The translations under genes and the position numbers were made by a program. The notes under the pieces were generated by a model. That model worked only from the letters and a program-made list of their open reading frames with translations. It was not told the DNA's origin and ran no database searches. Of a stretch of DNA of 51,420 nucleotides, positions 1-9,242 are shown in pieces (within the stretch, counting starts at the first letter, position 1; every line of letters begins with the position of its first letter). The stretch is from Acetobacteraceae bacterium (GTDB lineage Bacteria; Pseudomonadota; Alphaproteobacteria; Acetobacterales; Acetobacteraceae), in NCBI GenBank assembly GCA_027487675.1, contig JAIYDD010000201.1, forward strand, positions 1 to 51,420. The letters run 5' to 3'.

Positions 1-388
1 CGATATAATATTGCTCTCGGGTGGGATATTGTACCCCGAAAAGAAGTGCCGCCGGCACTCGTGCGAATCAACGGTGCGTGCCGAGCTTGCGTTCCCGAAT
101 AGCCGGACGGGCTCCTAGCCCGCCATCGTCAGAGGTGTGCAGACCGAAGGCGGGCATGACGAAGGGCGTGAATCGCCGGCCCAGGGAAGCTGGACCGGGG
201 TTGGCCTGAGCACACTCAGGCCAACCCAGGTCTGGCGCGCCGCGCGGCCTCCGCCAGGCCGCCGCGCCGTGGCCGCCGGAGCGTCGTCCGGTCCCTGCCG
301 GACGCGCAGACCCGGTCGCGGCCGCGACGGCCCGCCTTCCCCGAAGCGTGATCTTGGCGCCCCGGCGTGGGGGGACCAGATCGGCGGC
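1..388. other. non-coding stretch with hairpins, AT-rich left edge
   Basis: I see no convincing gene here. The first 45 bases are much more AT-rich than the rest of the window and contain TATAAT at 4-9 and an imperfect TCGGG/CCCGA hairpin around 18-38. A short perfect hairpin (CGGGCT/AGCCCG) lies at 108-122 and a 13-bp perfect hairpin at 199-228. Short open frames exist on both strands but show no recognisable protein and run through the hairpins. It could be the end of a transcription unit or a remnant of a mobile element outside the window; neither can be shown from the sequence. Confidence 0.5.
199..228. terminator. 13-bp perfect hairpin, possible bidirectional terminator
   Basis: The arms 199-211 (GGGTTGGCCTGAG) and 216-228 are perfectly complementary around the four-base loop CACA. 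There is no T-tract on either side, so a classical intrinsic terminator is not proven. It could equally be a repeat-element palindrome. It lies in a gene-free stretch upstream of the lipoprotein gene at 389. Confidence 0.45.
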
Positions 389-742
389 ATGAAAGCGCTT
401 CTCCTGCTGCCCCTCGTGCTGGCCGCCTGCGCCCAGGGCCCGACGCTGGACCAGCGGCTTTCGACCTTCGTCGGACGTTCGGAGGGCGACCTTGTCGCGG
501 CGCTCGGCGTGCCGGCGCGCACCTACGAGGCCGATGGCCGCCGCTTCCTGCAATTCGAGAACCGGCGCAGCATCGCCATCTCCCAGCCCGGGCTGCACCA
601 GCCCTTCTTCTACGGGCCCTATGGACCGCGCTGGGGCTATGTGCCGGCGCCGCCCGCCTATGCCGTGGTCGGATGCGACGTGACTTTCGCCCTGCGCGAG
701 GCGCGGGTGGAGAGCTTCTCCTATCGCGGCCAGGGCTGCTGA
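389..742 (+). CDS. small lipoprotein, envelope
   Basis: A 117-residue protein with an N-terminal lipoprotein signal: a hydrophobic stretch followed by a lipobox ending in Cys (LVLAAC), so it is expected to be lipidated and held in the envelope. The mature part begins with a segment of the type GxSExxLVxxLGxPxxTY-DGxRFLxF. This pattern is common in small alphaproteobacterial lipoproteins and recalls the SmpA/OmlA fold; that link is inference. A Tyr/Pro/Gly-rich middle and two late Cys residues follow. The start was chosen because it gives the complete signal peptide; the frame is open further upstream. No function is known to me. Confidence 0.75.
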   Translation: MKALLLLPLVLAACAQGPTLDQRLSTFVGRSEGDLVAALGVPARTYEADGRRFLQFENRRSIAISQPGLHQPFFYGPYGPRWGYVPAPPAYAVVGCDVTFALREARVESFSYRGQGC

Positions 743-946
743 TGTCGCCGGCGGCCCGCTTCCAGGCCGGACGGGATCGGCGAAGGCGCGATGCGTGCGG
801 CGGGCAGCAGCGGGGCGCAGGACCGCGCGACGCGACCGAAGGGGGCGCCACACGCCGGTCGGACCGAATGGGCCCGGTCGGATGGTGCTGCCGGCGCCGA
901 CCGTCGGCGCTTCTGTCCGCGCGGATCGTGGTCTAGTCTGGCCGCC

Positions 947-1612
947 ATGCGTCCCACCGCCCGGCTTGCCGCCACCGCCTGCCTGCTGATCGCCCTGCCG
1001 CTGGCCGAGGCCGCCGCCCAGGGTCAGGGGATCATCCGCCCGAACCAGCAGCCCGGGGCTGGCGCTGCCGCGCCCGCCCCGGCGCTGCCCGGCCTCGCCG
1101 GTCGGCGCACCCCGGCGCCGATCGAGGCCGAGCCGGGCGTGGCGCTGTCGCCCAACGCCGCCCTGTTCGACGCCATCACCCGCGGGGACCTGGCCGCGGC
1201 GCGCGATGCCGTGACGCGTGGCGCGAACCTGGAGGCGCGGAACGCGCTGGGGCTGACGCCGCTCGATGCCGCGGTGGACCAGGGGCGGCACGACATCGCC
1301 TTCTACCTGCTCTCGACCCGCGATCCCTCGCGCCCCGCCTCCCCGCCGCCGACGCCGGCGGATACCGAGCCCGCGCGCACCCAGGCCGGCGCGCTTCCCG
1401 CGACGCCAGCCCGCGCGCTTCCCGAAACGCCCACCCGCGCGGTTCCCGCGACGCCCACCCGCGCGGCTCCCGCGACGCCAGCCGCGGCGGAGCCCGCACC
1501 GTCGCGCAACGCGCGGCTCTGGTCGGGCGATGGCGGGACGCCGCGGCCGGAGATCGGCTTCCTGGGGTTCGATGCCGGCCGCCCGGCGGGCGCCGAGCCG
1601 GCCCGGCGCTGA
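947..1612 (+). CDS. exported ankyrin-repeat-type protein with Pro/Thr/Ala repeat tail
   Basis: A 221-residue protein. Residues 1-25 form a Sec signal peptide ending in AAAQG. Around residues 70-125 there is one to two ankyrin-type units (NAALFDAITRGDLAAARDAV, then GLTPLDAAVDQGRHDIAFYL), a fold used for protein-protein contact. It is followed by a low-complexity tail holding four 8-residue repeats of the type A-x-P-x-T-P-x-R, encoded by four 24-bp units at 1391-1486. The last 30 residues are again ordinary in composition. The start was chosen for the signal peptide; the frame is open upstream. Its stop lies 17 bases from the convergent end of mccA. The partner is unknown. Confidence 0.7.
   Translation: MRPTARLAATACLLIALPLAEAAAQGQGIIRPNQQPGAGAAAPAPALPGLAGRRTPAPIEAEPGVALSPNAALFDAITRGDLAAARDAVTRGANLEARNALGLTPLDAAVDQGRHDIAFYLLSTRDPSRPASPPPTPADTEPARTQAGALPATPARALPETPTRAVPATPTRAAPATPAAAEPAPSRNARLWSGDGGTPRPEIGFLGFDAGRPAGAEPARR
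1391..1486 (+). repeat. four 24-bp tandem repeats inside a coding region
   Basis: Four units of 24 bp at 1391-1414, 1415-1438, 1439-1462 and 1463-1486 differ by only a few bases each and keep the reading frame. They encode ALPATPAR, ALPETPTR, AVPATPTR and AAPATPAA. The core CGCGACGCCAGC also occurs in the separate 24-bp array inside mccA (2780-2923). Confidence 0.9.
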
Positions 1613-1629
1613 CCGGGGGCCGGCGGGCT

Positions 1630-3746
<2,117 letters not shown>

Positions 3747-3750
<4 letters not shown>

Positions 3751-5372
3751 GTCCGGAACACGCCGAAGCGCGCCTCCTCGCCCCGCCAGCCCGCCACAGG
3801 ATTGTTCCGCGCGGCGGAGAGGCACAGCGCAAGCGTCATGCGCGTGTCCTCCGGCGCGATGACGCCATCGTCCCACAGCCGGGCGGAGGCGTAGTAGGGA
3901 TTGCCCTGCGCCTCGTACTGCGCCTCGATCGGCGCCTTGAAGCGCGCCTCCTCCTCCGCCGGCCAGCTGCCGCCCTTCGCCTCGATCGCGTCGCGGCGGA
4001 TCTGGGACAGCACGGACGCCGCCTGCGGCCCGCCCATCACGCTGATGCGCGCATTCGGCCACATGAACAGGAAGCGCGGCGAATAGGCGCGGCCGCACAT
4101 GCCGTAATTGCCGGCGCCGAAGCTGCCGCCGACGATGACGGTGAATTTCGGCACGCGGGCGGTGGCGACCGCGGTGACCATCTTCGCGCCGTCCTTGGCG
4201 ATGCCGCCGGCCTCGTATTTGCGGCCCACCATGAAGCCCGTGATGTTCTGCAGGAACAGGAGCGGGATGCCGCGCTGGTCGCACAGCTCGATGAAATGCG
4301 CGGCCTTCTGCGCGGATTCGGAAAACAGCACGCCGTTGTTGGCGACGATGCCGACCGCGTAGCCCCAGATGCGCGCGAAGCCGGTGACGACGGTGGTGCC
4401 GTAGAGCGGCTTGAACTCGTCCAGCTCGGACCCGTCCACGATGCGGGCGATCACCTCCCGCACGTCGTAGGGCTCGCGCAGGTCGGCGGGGATGACGCCG
4501 CCGATCTCGGCCGGCGGGTGCAGCGGCTCGCGCGCCGCGGCGGGCGCGTCCCAGCCCGCGGGTTTGGCGCGGTTCAGCCCCGCCACGATGCGCCGCGCGA
4601 GGCCGAGCGCATGCGCGTCGCTCTGGGCCATGTGGTCGGTCACGCCGGAGGTGCGGCTGTGCAGCTCCGCCCCGCCAAGTTCCTCGGCGGTGACGATCTC
4701 CCCGGTCGCGGCCTTCACCAGCGGCGGGCCGCCGAGGAAGATCGTGCCCTGGTTGCGGACGATGATCGCCTCGTCGCTCATCGCGGGGACATAGGCGCCG
4801 CCGGCCGTGCAGCTGCCCATCACCACGGCGACCTGCGGGATGCCCTTGGCCGACATGTTGGCCTGGTTGAAGAAGATCCGGCCGAAATGGTCGCGGTCGG
4901 GGAAGACCTCGTCCTGGTTCGGCAAATTCGCACCGCCGCTGTCGACCAGGTAGAGGCAGGGCAGGCGGTTCTGCTCCGCGATCTCCTGCGCGCGCAGGTG
5001 CTTCTTCACGGTCATCGGATAGTAGCTGCCGCCCTTCACCGTCGCGTCGTTGGCGACGATCACGCATTCGCGGCCGCAGACGCGGCCGATGCCGGTGACG
5101 ATGCCGGCGGCGGGAATGTCCTCCCCGTACATGCCATGCGCGGCGAGCTGGCTGAATTCGAGGAAGGGCGAGGCCGGGTCGATCAGCGTGCGGATGCGCT
5201 CGCGCGGCAGCAGCTTGCCGCGGGAAAGGTGGCGGTCGCGCGCCGCCTGGCCGCCGCCCTCGCGCACCTTGTCCACCGCGGCGCGCAGCTGCGCGACGAG
5301 GTCCGCCATGCGCGCGGCATTGTCCCGGAAGGCGGCCGAGCGCGGATCGGCGGCGGTCGCTATCACGCCCAT
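3747..5372 (-). CDS. mccB: methylcrotonyl-CoA carboxylase, carboxyltransferase beta subunit
   Basis: A 541-residue carboxyltransferase that moves CO2 from biotin to 3-methylcrotonyl-CoA. Family features are the N-terminal segment [18 protein letters not shown], the crotonase-like halves with the [20 protein letters not shown] stretch typical of the MCC branch, [17 protein letters not shown], and the C-terminal [16 protein letters not shown] with [12 protein letters not shown]. Length matches the family (about 535). It is the first gene of a two-gene unit with mccA, overlapping it by four bases. Genes for isovaleryl-CoA dehydrogenase and HMG-CoA lyase, often in the same cluster, are not in the window. 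Confidence 0.95.
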
Positions 5373-5453
5373 CGGCGCGTGCCAGCGCGTGTCGTCATGC
5401 GGCGCTCAACCCTCCCGCCGCGCAGTCCGGCACGGCGGGCGGGCGGCGTCAAT

Positions 5454-5477
5454 GCGGGGGGCGCAAGCGGCCCCCGC
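5454..5477 (-). terminator. terminator-like hairpin after the iron-binding-protein gene
   Basis: GCGGGGG (5454-5460) pairs with CCCCCGC (5471-5477) across a ten-base middle that can itself pair in part. It begins seven bases beyond the stop at 5484 and lies before mccB in the direction of transcription. No T-run follows, so strength is uncertain. Confidence 0.45.
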
Positions 5478-5483
5478 CGGCGC

Positions 5484-6512
5484 TCAGCGCCAGTTGGCGC
5501 GCTGCATGATGCGCAGCGCCTCCGGGCTCAGCGCGGCCATGCGGGCGGCGTTCAGCGGGTCCTGCCGGAACTCGCCCAGGCCGCGCAGGAAGGGATGCAC
5601 GGCGGCATCGGCGACGACGGGGTATTCCATGTTGCCCTCGGCGAAGATCGCCTGCGCCGGCGCGCTGCTGAGGTATTCCAGGAAGGCCTGCGCCGCGTCC
5701 CGGTTGGGCGCGGTGCGGACCACGCCGGCACCCGAGATGTTGACATGGGTGCCGCGGTCGCCCTGGTTCGGAAACAGCACGGCCATGCGGCTTGCGATCT
5801 CGCGGTCCTCGGCGCGGGCCGAGCGGTGCAGCAGGCCGAGATAATAGGTGTTGGAGATCGCGAGCCGCCCCTGGCCGGCCGCGACGGCGCGGATCTGGTC
5901 GGTGTCGCCGCCCTGCGGGGGGCGGGAGAGGTTGGCGGCGATGCCGCGCGCCCAGCCCTCCGTCGCCTCCGGCCCGTTGGCGGCCAGCACGCTGGCGGTC
6001 CAGCCGATGGAATAGATGTTGGAGGAGGAGCGGGTGGAGACCATCCCGCGCAGCTCCGGCTTCGCCAGGTCCTCGTAGCGCGCGACGCCGGCGGGCAGGC
6101 CCTGCGCGCGGTCGTACATCACGACGCGGGCGCGCATGGAGAAGCCGCACCAGTGGCCCTCCGGGTCGCGCAGATGGGCGGGGATGCGGCTGGCGAGGGT
6201 GGCGGAGCGGATGGGGGCGAGCACGCCGCTTTCCTGCGCACGAGCCAGGCGGCCTGCATCGACGGTGACCAGCACGTCGGCGGGGCTGTTGGCGCCTTCC
6301 GCGCGGATGCGTTCCAGCAGCTGGTCGACATTCGCCTCGATCAGCCGGATGCGCACGCCGGAAAGGCGGGTGAAGCCGTCATACAATTCGCGGTCGGTGT
6401 CGTAGTGGCGGGAGGAGTAGATCGCCAGCGTCCGGTCCTGCGCGCGGGCCAGGCCCGGCAGGGCCAGCGCGGCGCCGGCGGAGGCGAGGAAAAGGCGGCG
6501 TGTGGCGTTCAT
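5484..6512 (-). CDS. iron(III)-type ABC transporter substrate-binding protein (FbpA/FutA-like)
   Basis: A 342-residue periplasmic binding protein. The signal peptide runs to about ARAQ at residue 25 (twin Arg followed by FLASAGAALALPG). The mature protein opens with LAIYSSRHYDTDRELYDGF, typical of the FbpA/FutA group that binds ferric iron. The paired tyrosines in LAISNTYYLGLL match the Fe-ligand pair of the family, and SRSSSN-type residues follow the usual hinge. The ATG at 6512 gives the complete signal peptide. No permease or ATPase gene is adjacent, so it must work with a transporter encoded elsewhere. An inverted repeat like a Fur-family operator lies 80 bases upstream, which fits iron-responsive control (inference). 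Confidence 0.9.
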   Translation of the reverse strand: MNATRRLFLASAGAALALPGLARAQDRTLAIYSSRHYDTDRELYDGFTRLSGVRIRLIEANVDQLLERIRAEGANSPADVLVTVDAGRLARAQESGVLAPIRSATLASRIPAHLRDPEGHWCGFSMRARVVMYDRAQGLPAGVARYEDLAKPELRGMVSTRSSSNIYSIGWTASVLAANGPEATEGWARGIAANLSRPPQGGDTDQIRAVAAGQGRLAISNTYYLGLLHRSARAEDREIASRMAVLFPNQGDRGTHVNISGAGVVRTAPNRDAAQAFLEYLSSAPAQAIFAEGNMEYPVVADAAVHPFLRGLGEFRQDPLNAARMAALSPEALRIMQRANWR

Positions 6513-6591
6513 CGTCGTCGGTCCCGGTGCGGCGCTCGGCGGCCCATGGGCGGGGGCCCGTCCCGGCGTGCTGGGTGCAACATGGCGCAAA

Positions 6592-6606
6592 TGCAAATCA
6601 CTCGCA
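6592..6606 (-). promoter_or_regulatory. candidate Fur-family operator (7-1-7 inverted repeat)
   Basis: TGCAAAT-C-ACTCGCA is an imperfect 7-1-7 inverted repeat; the two half-mismatches are transitions. It resembles the TGCRAAT/ATTYGCA-type sites described for alphaproteobacterial Fur-family regulators. It lies 80 bases upstream of the iron-binding-protein start and overlaps a possible minus-strand -35 (TTGCGA, 17-base spacer, CATGTT). Extra GCAAATG/CGCAA half-sites flank it. The local drop in GC makes it stand out. Confidence 0.5.
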
Positions 6607-6642
6607 ACCGCAAATGCGGTGCGGGCGCGGCGTCCGCCGGCT

Positions 6643-7464
6643 TCAGCGGCCTCCTGGTGCGTGGTCCATCATCTCCCCCGCGGTCATGCCCATGCCGGCG
6701 CCGAAGCCGGTGCCCGGCGCGGCCGGCGGCGCGGCGCCATGCCCGGCGATGGCCGCCGCGCGGCGGGCCCGGTAGGCGGTGCGGATGGTGACATAGGGGT
6801 CCGGGGTCTCGGCCATCATCATGTCCACCGGCTCGATCAGCGCCTCCCGAGTGTCCAGCACCACCAGCGCGCCGCGCACCCGCGCCGCGGCGACCCAGGC
6901 GGCGCCGCCGATCCAGGTGGTGGGGTCGGTCGCGATGTCGACGCCGAAGCCCAGCAGGTCGCGCGGGTTAGACGGGCCGAGCAGCGGCAGGAACAGGTAG
7001 GGCCCGTCGCCCGCGCCCCACAGCGCCAGGGTCTGCCCGAAATCCTCCGCCCGCCCGGGCAGGCCGAGCCGCGCCGCGACGTCGATGGTGCCCGCCAGGC
7101 CCAGCGTGCTGTTCACCACGAAGCGCCCGATGGTGACGCCGGCCTGGTCCAGGTCGCCCTGCAGCAGGTTGTTGGCCAGCAGCACCGGGCTGCGGAGATT
7201 GCCGAGCGCGTTGCGGATGCCGGCGCGGATCTCGGGCGCCACCAGCGCCTGGTAGGCTTCCGCCGCCGGCCGCAGCACCAGCGTATCGACCGCATAGGTG
7301 ACGCCGAGGGAGACGCGGTTCAGCCCTTCCAGCGGATCGTCGGGGTCGGCGGCGGCATGTTGCATGCCCGGCGCAGGCGCGCCGCGGGATGCGCAGGCGG
7401 CCGGAAGCAGCGCGAGCAGCAGCAGCGCTGCCATGGCGGCCCTGCGCGGCGCGTGTCGTGACAT
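6643..7464 (-). CDS. mlaA: MlaA (VacJ) family outer-membrane lipoprotein
   Basis: A 273-residue lipoprotein of the Mla system, which removes mislocalised phospholipid from the outer leaflet of the outer membrane. The N-terminus has a signal peptide with lipobox LLPAAC. Diagnostic segments are DPLEGLNRVSLGVTY, the RNALGNLRSPVLLANNLLQG region, NSTLGLAGTIDVA, EDFGQTLALWGAGDGPYLFLP and GPSNPRDLLGFGVD. The last 30 residues are Gly/Ala/Met-rich and look like an unstructured tail. The start at 7464 was chosen because it gives a compact signal peptide; the frame is open 63 bases further. The mlaBCDEF genes are not in the window. Confidence 0.93.
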   Translation of the reverse strand: MSRHAPRRAAMAALLLLALLPAACASRGAPAPGMQHAAADPDDPLEGLNRVSLGVTYAVDTLVLRPAAEAYQALVAPEIRAGIRNALGNLRSPVLLANNLLQGDLDQAGVTIGRFVVNSTLGLAGTIDVAARLGLPGRAEDFGQTLALWGAGDGPYLFLPLLGPSNPRDLLGFGVDIATDPTTWIGGAAWVAAARVRGALVVLDTREALIEPVDMMMAETPDPYVTIRTAYRARRAAAIAGHGAAPPAAPGTGFGAGMGMTAGEMMDHAPGGR

Positions 7465-7659
7465 GGCCCATCCCCTCCGCCCGCGCGGGTTGCGCGGCCA
7501 CGGCATGGTCGCCGCGCGCCGCGCCACCGTTACGGACGCGGCGGTTAGGCTTGGCGCAACCCTTCGCGGCTAGAACGGGTCCCAGGGCAGGAGGCCCGCA
7601 CGCTCTCGCGCCGCGCCGACGGGCAGGATCCCCGGGCGCCGCCATCGCACGGGGTCGGC

Positions 7660-8463
7660 ATGCGGATCGCCATCTGCGTCAAGAAGGACATCCACGGCCT
7701 GCTCGCAGCGCGCAACCTGGCCGAGCGGCTGGCCTTCGCCGAGCTCGGCTTCTTCTGCAGCGTCAAGACGCGCGACGCGGAGAACGAGGTGCCGGCGCTG
7801 CGGCTCATGAAGCTGCTGGAACGCGACGTCGCCATCGACACCTTCTGCACGCTGGAGGAGCCGCGCCCCGGCTTCCCGCACCCGGAGCGCTGGACGGCGC
7901 TGGCCGACATGAAGGCCGATGGCGGCGCGGCGCGGCTGCTGGCCTTTCGGCCCGACATCGTTGTCTCCGCCCGCTTCAGCCTGATCTTCCCCCAGCGCGT
8001 GATCGACGCCGTGCCGCGCGGCATCGTCAACGTCCACCCCGGCGCGCTGCCGGGCTATCGCGGCCTGTTCGCGCCCTTCTGGCAGATCCTGAAGCGCGAG
8101 AGCGAGCTGGGCTGCACGGTGCACATGGTGGACCGCGGCATCGACACCGGCCCGGTGCTGGGCGTGGCGCGCGTGCCCTTCGACCCGACGCGGTCGCTGA
8201 TGGCGCACACCGCGGCGCTCTATCGCGGCGGCGTCGCCATCGCGGCGGAGGCGGTGGCGACGCTGGCGCGCGGCGGCCAGCCGCCGACGACGCAGCAGCC
8301 GGCAGGCGGCGCCTATTACCGCTTCCCCGCGCCGGCGGACTTCGCCGCGCTGCCCGTGCCCATCGTCACCGCGCAGGATTTCGCGGAGGTGCTCGCGGCC
8401 GCCTTCCCGCCGCGCGCGGAAGCCAGCGCCGCCGGCGTCGCGTCGCGGAGGGCGGCGGCATGA
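7660..8463 (+). CDS. formyltransferase-fold protein at the head of the sensor/export block
   Basis: A 267-residue protein with the formyltransferase N-terminal fold (methionyl-tRNA formyltransferase, PurN and sugar formyltransferases). It carries NVHPGALPGYRG (Asn124, His126) and VDRGIDTGPVL (Asp162), which match the catalytic Asn-His-Asp triad. It lacks the C-terminal tRNA-binding domain of Fmt, so initiator tRNA is unlikely as substrate. Relatives formylate amino sugars or other amines using 10-formyl-tetrahydrofolate. Its stop overlaps the next start (ATGA at 8460-8463), so it is probably translated with the sensor genes. What it modifies here is unknown. Confidence 0.85.
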   Translation: MRIAICVKKDIHGLLAARNLAERLAFAELGFFCSVKTRDAENEVPALRLMKLLERDVAIDTFCTLEEPRPGFPHPERWTALADMKADGGAARLLAFRPDIVVSARFSLIFPQRVIDAVPRGIVNVHPGALPGYRGLFAPFWQILKRESELGCTVHMVDRGIDTGPVLGVARVPFDPTRSLMAHTAALYRGGVAIAAEAVATLARGGQPPTTQQPAGGAYYRFPAPADFAALPVPIVTAQDFAEVLAAAFPPRAEASAAGVASRRAAA

Positions 8464-9242
8464 GCTTCGGCGTCTCCTTCGCCTCGCGGCTCGGCGGCGT
8501 GCTGGCGGGGATGCTGCTGCTGGGCTGCGCGCTGGCGGCGGGGCTGAACCACCTGAAGTTCGAGCGCATGCTGATGGAACAGCAGGCCAAGGTGCTGGAG
8601 ATCCTGGCCGCCGACCTCGGCAACACGGTGGAGAACAGCCTCGCACTGGGCGTGCGGCTGGCCGGCGTGCCGGGGGCGCAGGCGCTGCTGGAACGCAGCC
8701 GCGCGGCGGAGACGCTGATCGGCGGCCTGGCCATCGCGGATGCGGGCGGCGTCGTGCTGTTCGACACCGACCGGCAGAACCTGGGCACCACGCTGCCGCG
8801 CGCGGTCTTCGACCCGCATGGCGCCGCCACGCCCTGGCGCTTCCGCGACCCGGCCGGCTACGGCATCGGCGCGCCCATCGTGAACGCGTTCGGCCAGCTG
8901 GAAGGCGCGGTGGTGCTGCGCTACGGCCGCGCCGCGGTGGACGAGAAGCTGGTGGCGGCGCTGCTCGCCATGGTGCAGTCGGGCCTGCTGGCGCTGGCCA
9001 TCGCCGTGCCGCTCGGCGCGGCGCTGATCCACCTGGTCACGCGCCCGACGCGGCGGTGGTTCGCCGCGGTCGAGGCCGCGATGCAGCCCGGCGCGGCGCG
9101 CGAGCCGCTGGCGGAGGGGCTGCAGCAGGCGATCGCGGAGGCCGATGCCGTGCTGGGCGATGCCGAGCGCCGGCTGGAGGCGATCGCCGCGACGGTCGCC
9201 GAGCACAGCGCGGACGCGCAGCCGGAGGCGGTCGCCCAATGA
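8460..9242 (+). CDS. membrane sensor with periplasmic Cache-like domain, no output domain
   Basis: A 260-residue protein with one transmembrane helix near residues 8-28 and a second near 168-192. Between them is a periplasmic region with the pattern ENSLALGVRLAG...IGGLAIADAGGVVLFDTDR, common in Cache/PAS-like sensors. After the second helix only a short Ala/Glu-rich helical tail (about 68 residues) remains; no kinase, cyclase or methyl-acceptor domain can be seen. It overlaps the genes before and after it by ATGA, implying translational coupling. It is probably a ligand sensor acting through the following protein (inference). Confidence 0.78.
   Translation: MSFGVSFASRLGGVLAGMLLLGCALAAGLNHLKFERMLMEQQAKVLEILAADLGNTVENSLALGVRLAGVPGAQALLERSRAAETLIGGLAIADAGGVVLFDTDRQNLGTTLPRAVFDPHGAATPWRFRDPAGYGIGAPIVNAFGQLEGAVVLRYGRAAVDEKLVAALLAMVQSGLLALAIAVPLGAALIHLVTRPTRRWFAAVEAAMQPGAAREPLAEGLQQAIAEADAVLGDAERRLEAIAATVAEHSADAQPEAVAQ

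Noticed and set aside
4296-6791. An 831-codon plus-strand open frame antisense to mccB and the iron-binding-protein gene
   Set aside because: It covers two well-supported genes and the gap between them; composition is typical of antisense shadow.
7660-8463. Methionyl-tRNA formyltransferase (fmt)
   Set aside because: The catalytic domain is present but the C-terminal tRNA-binding domain is missing and there is no neighbouring peptide deformylase gene.
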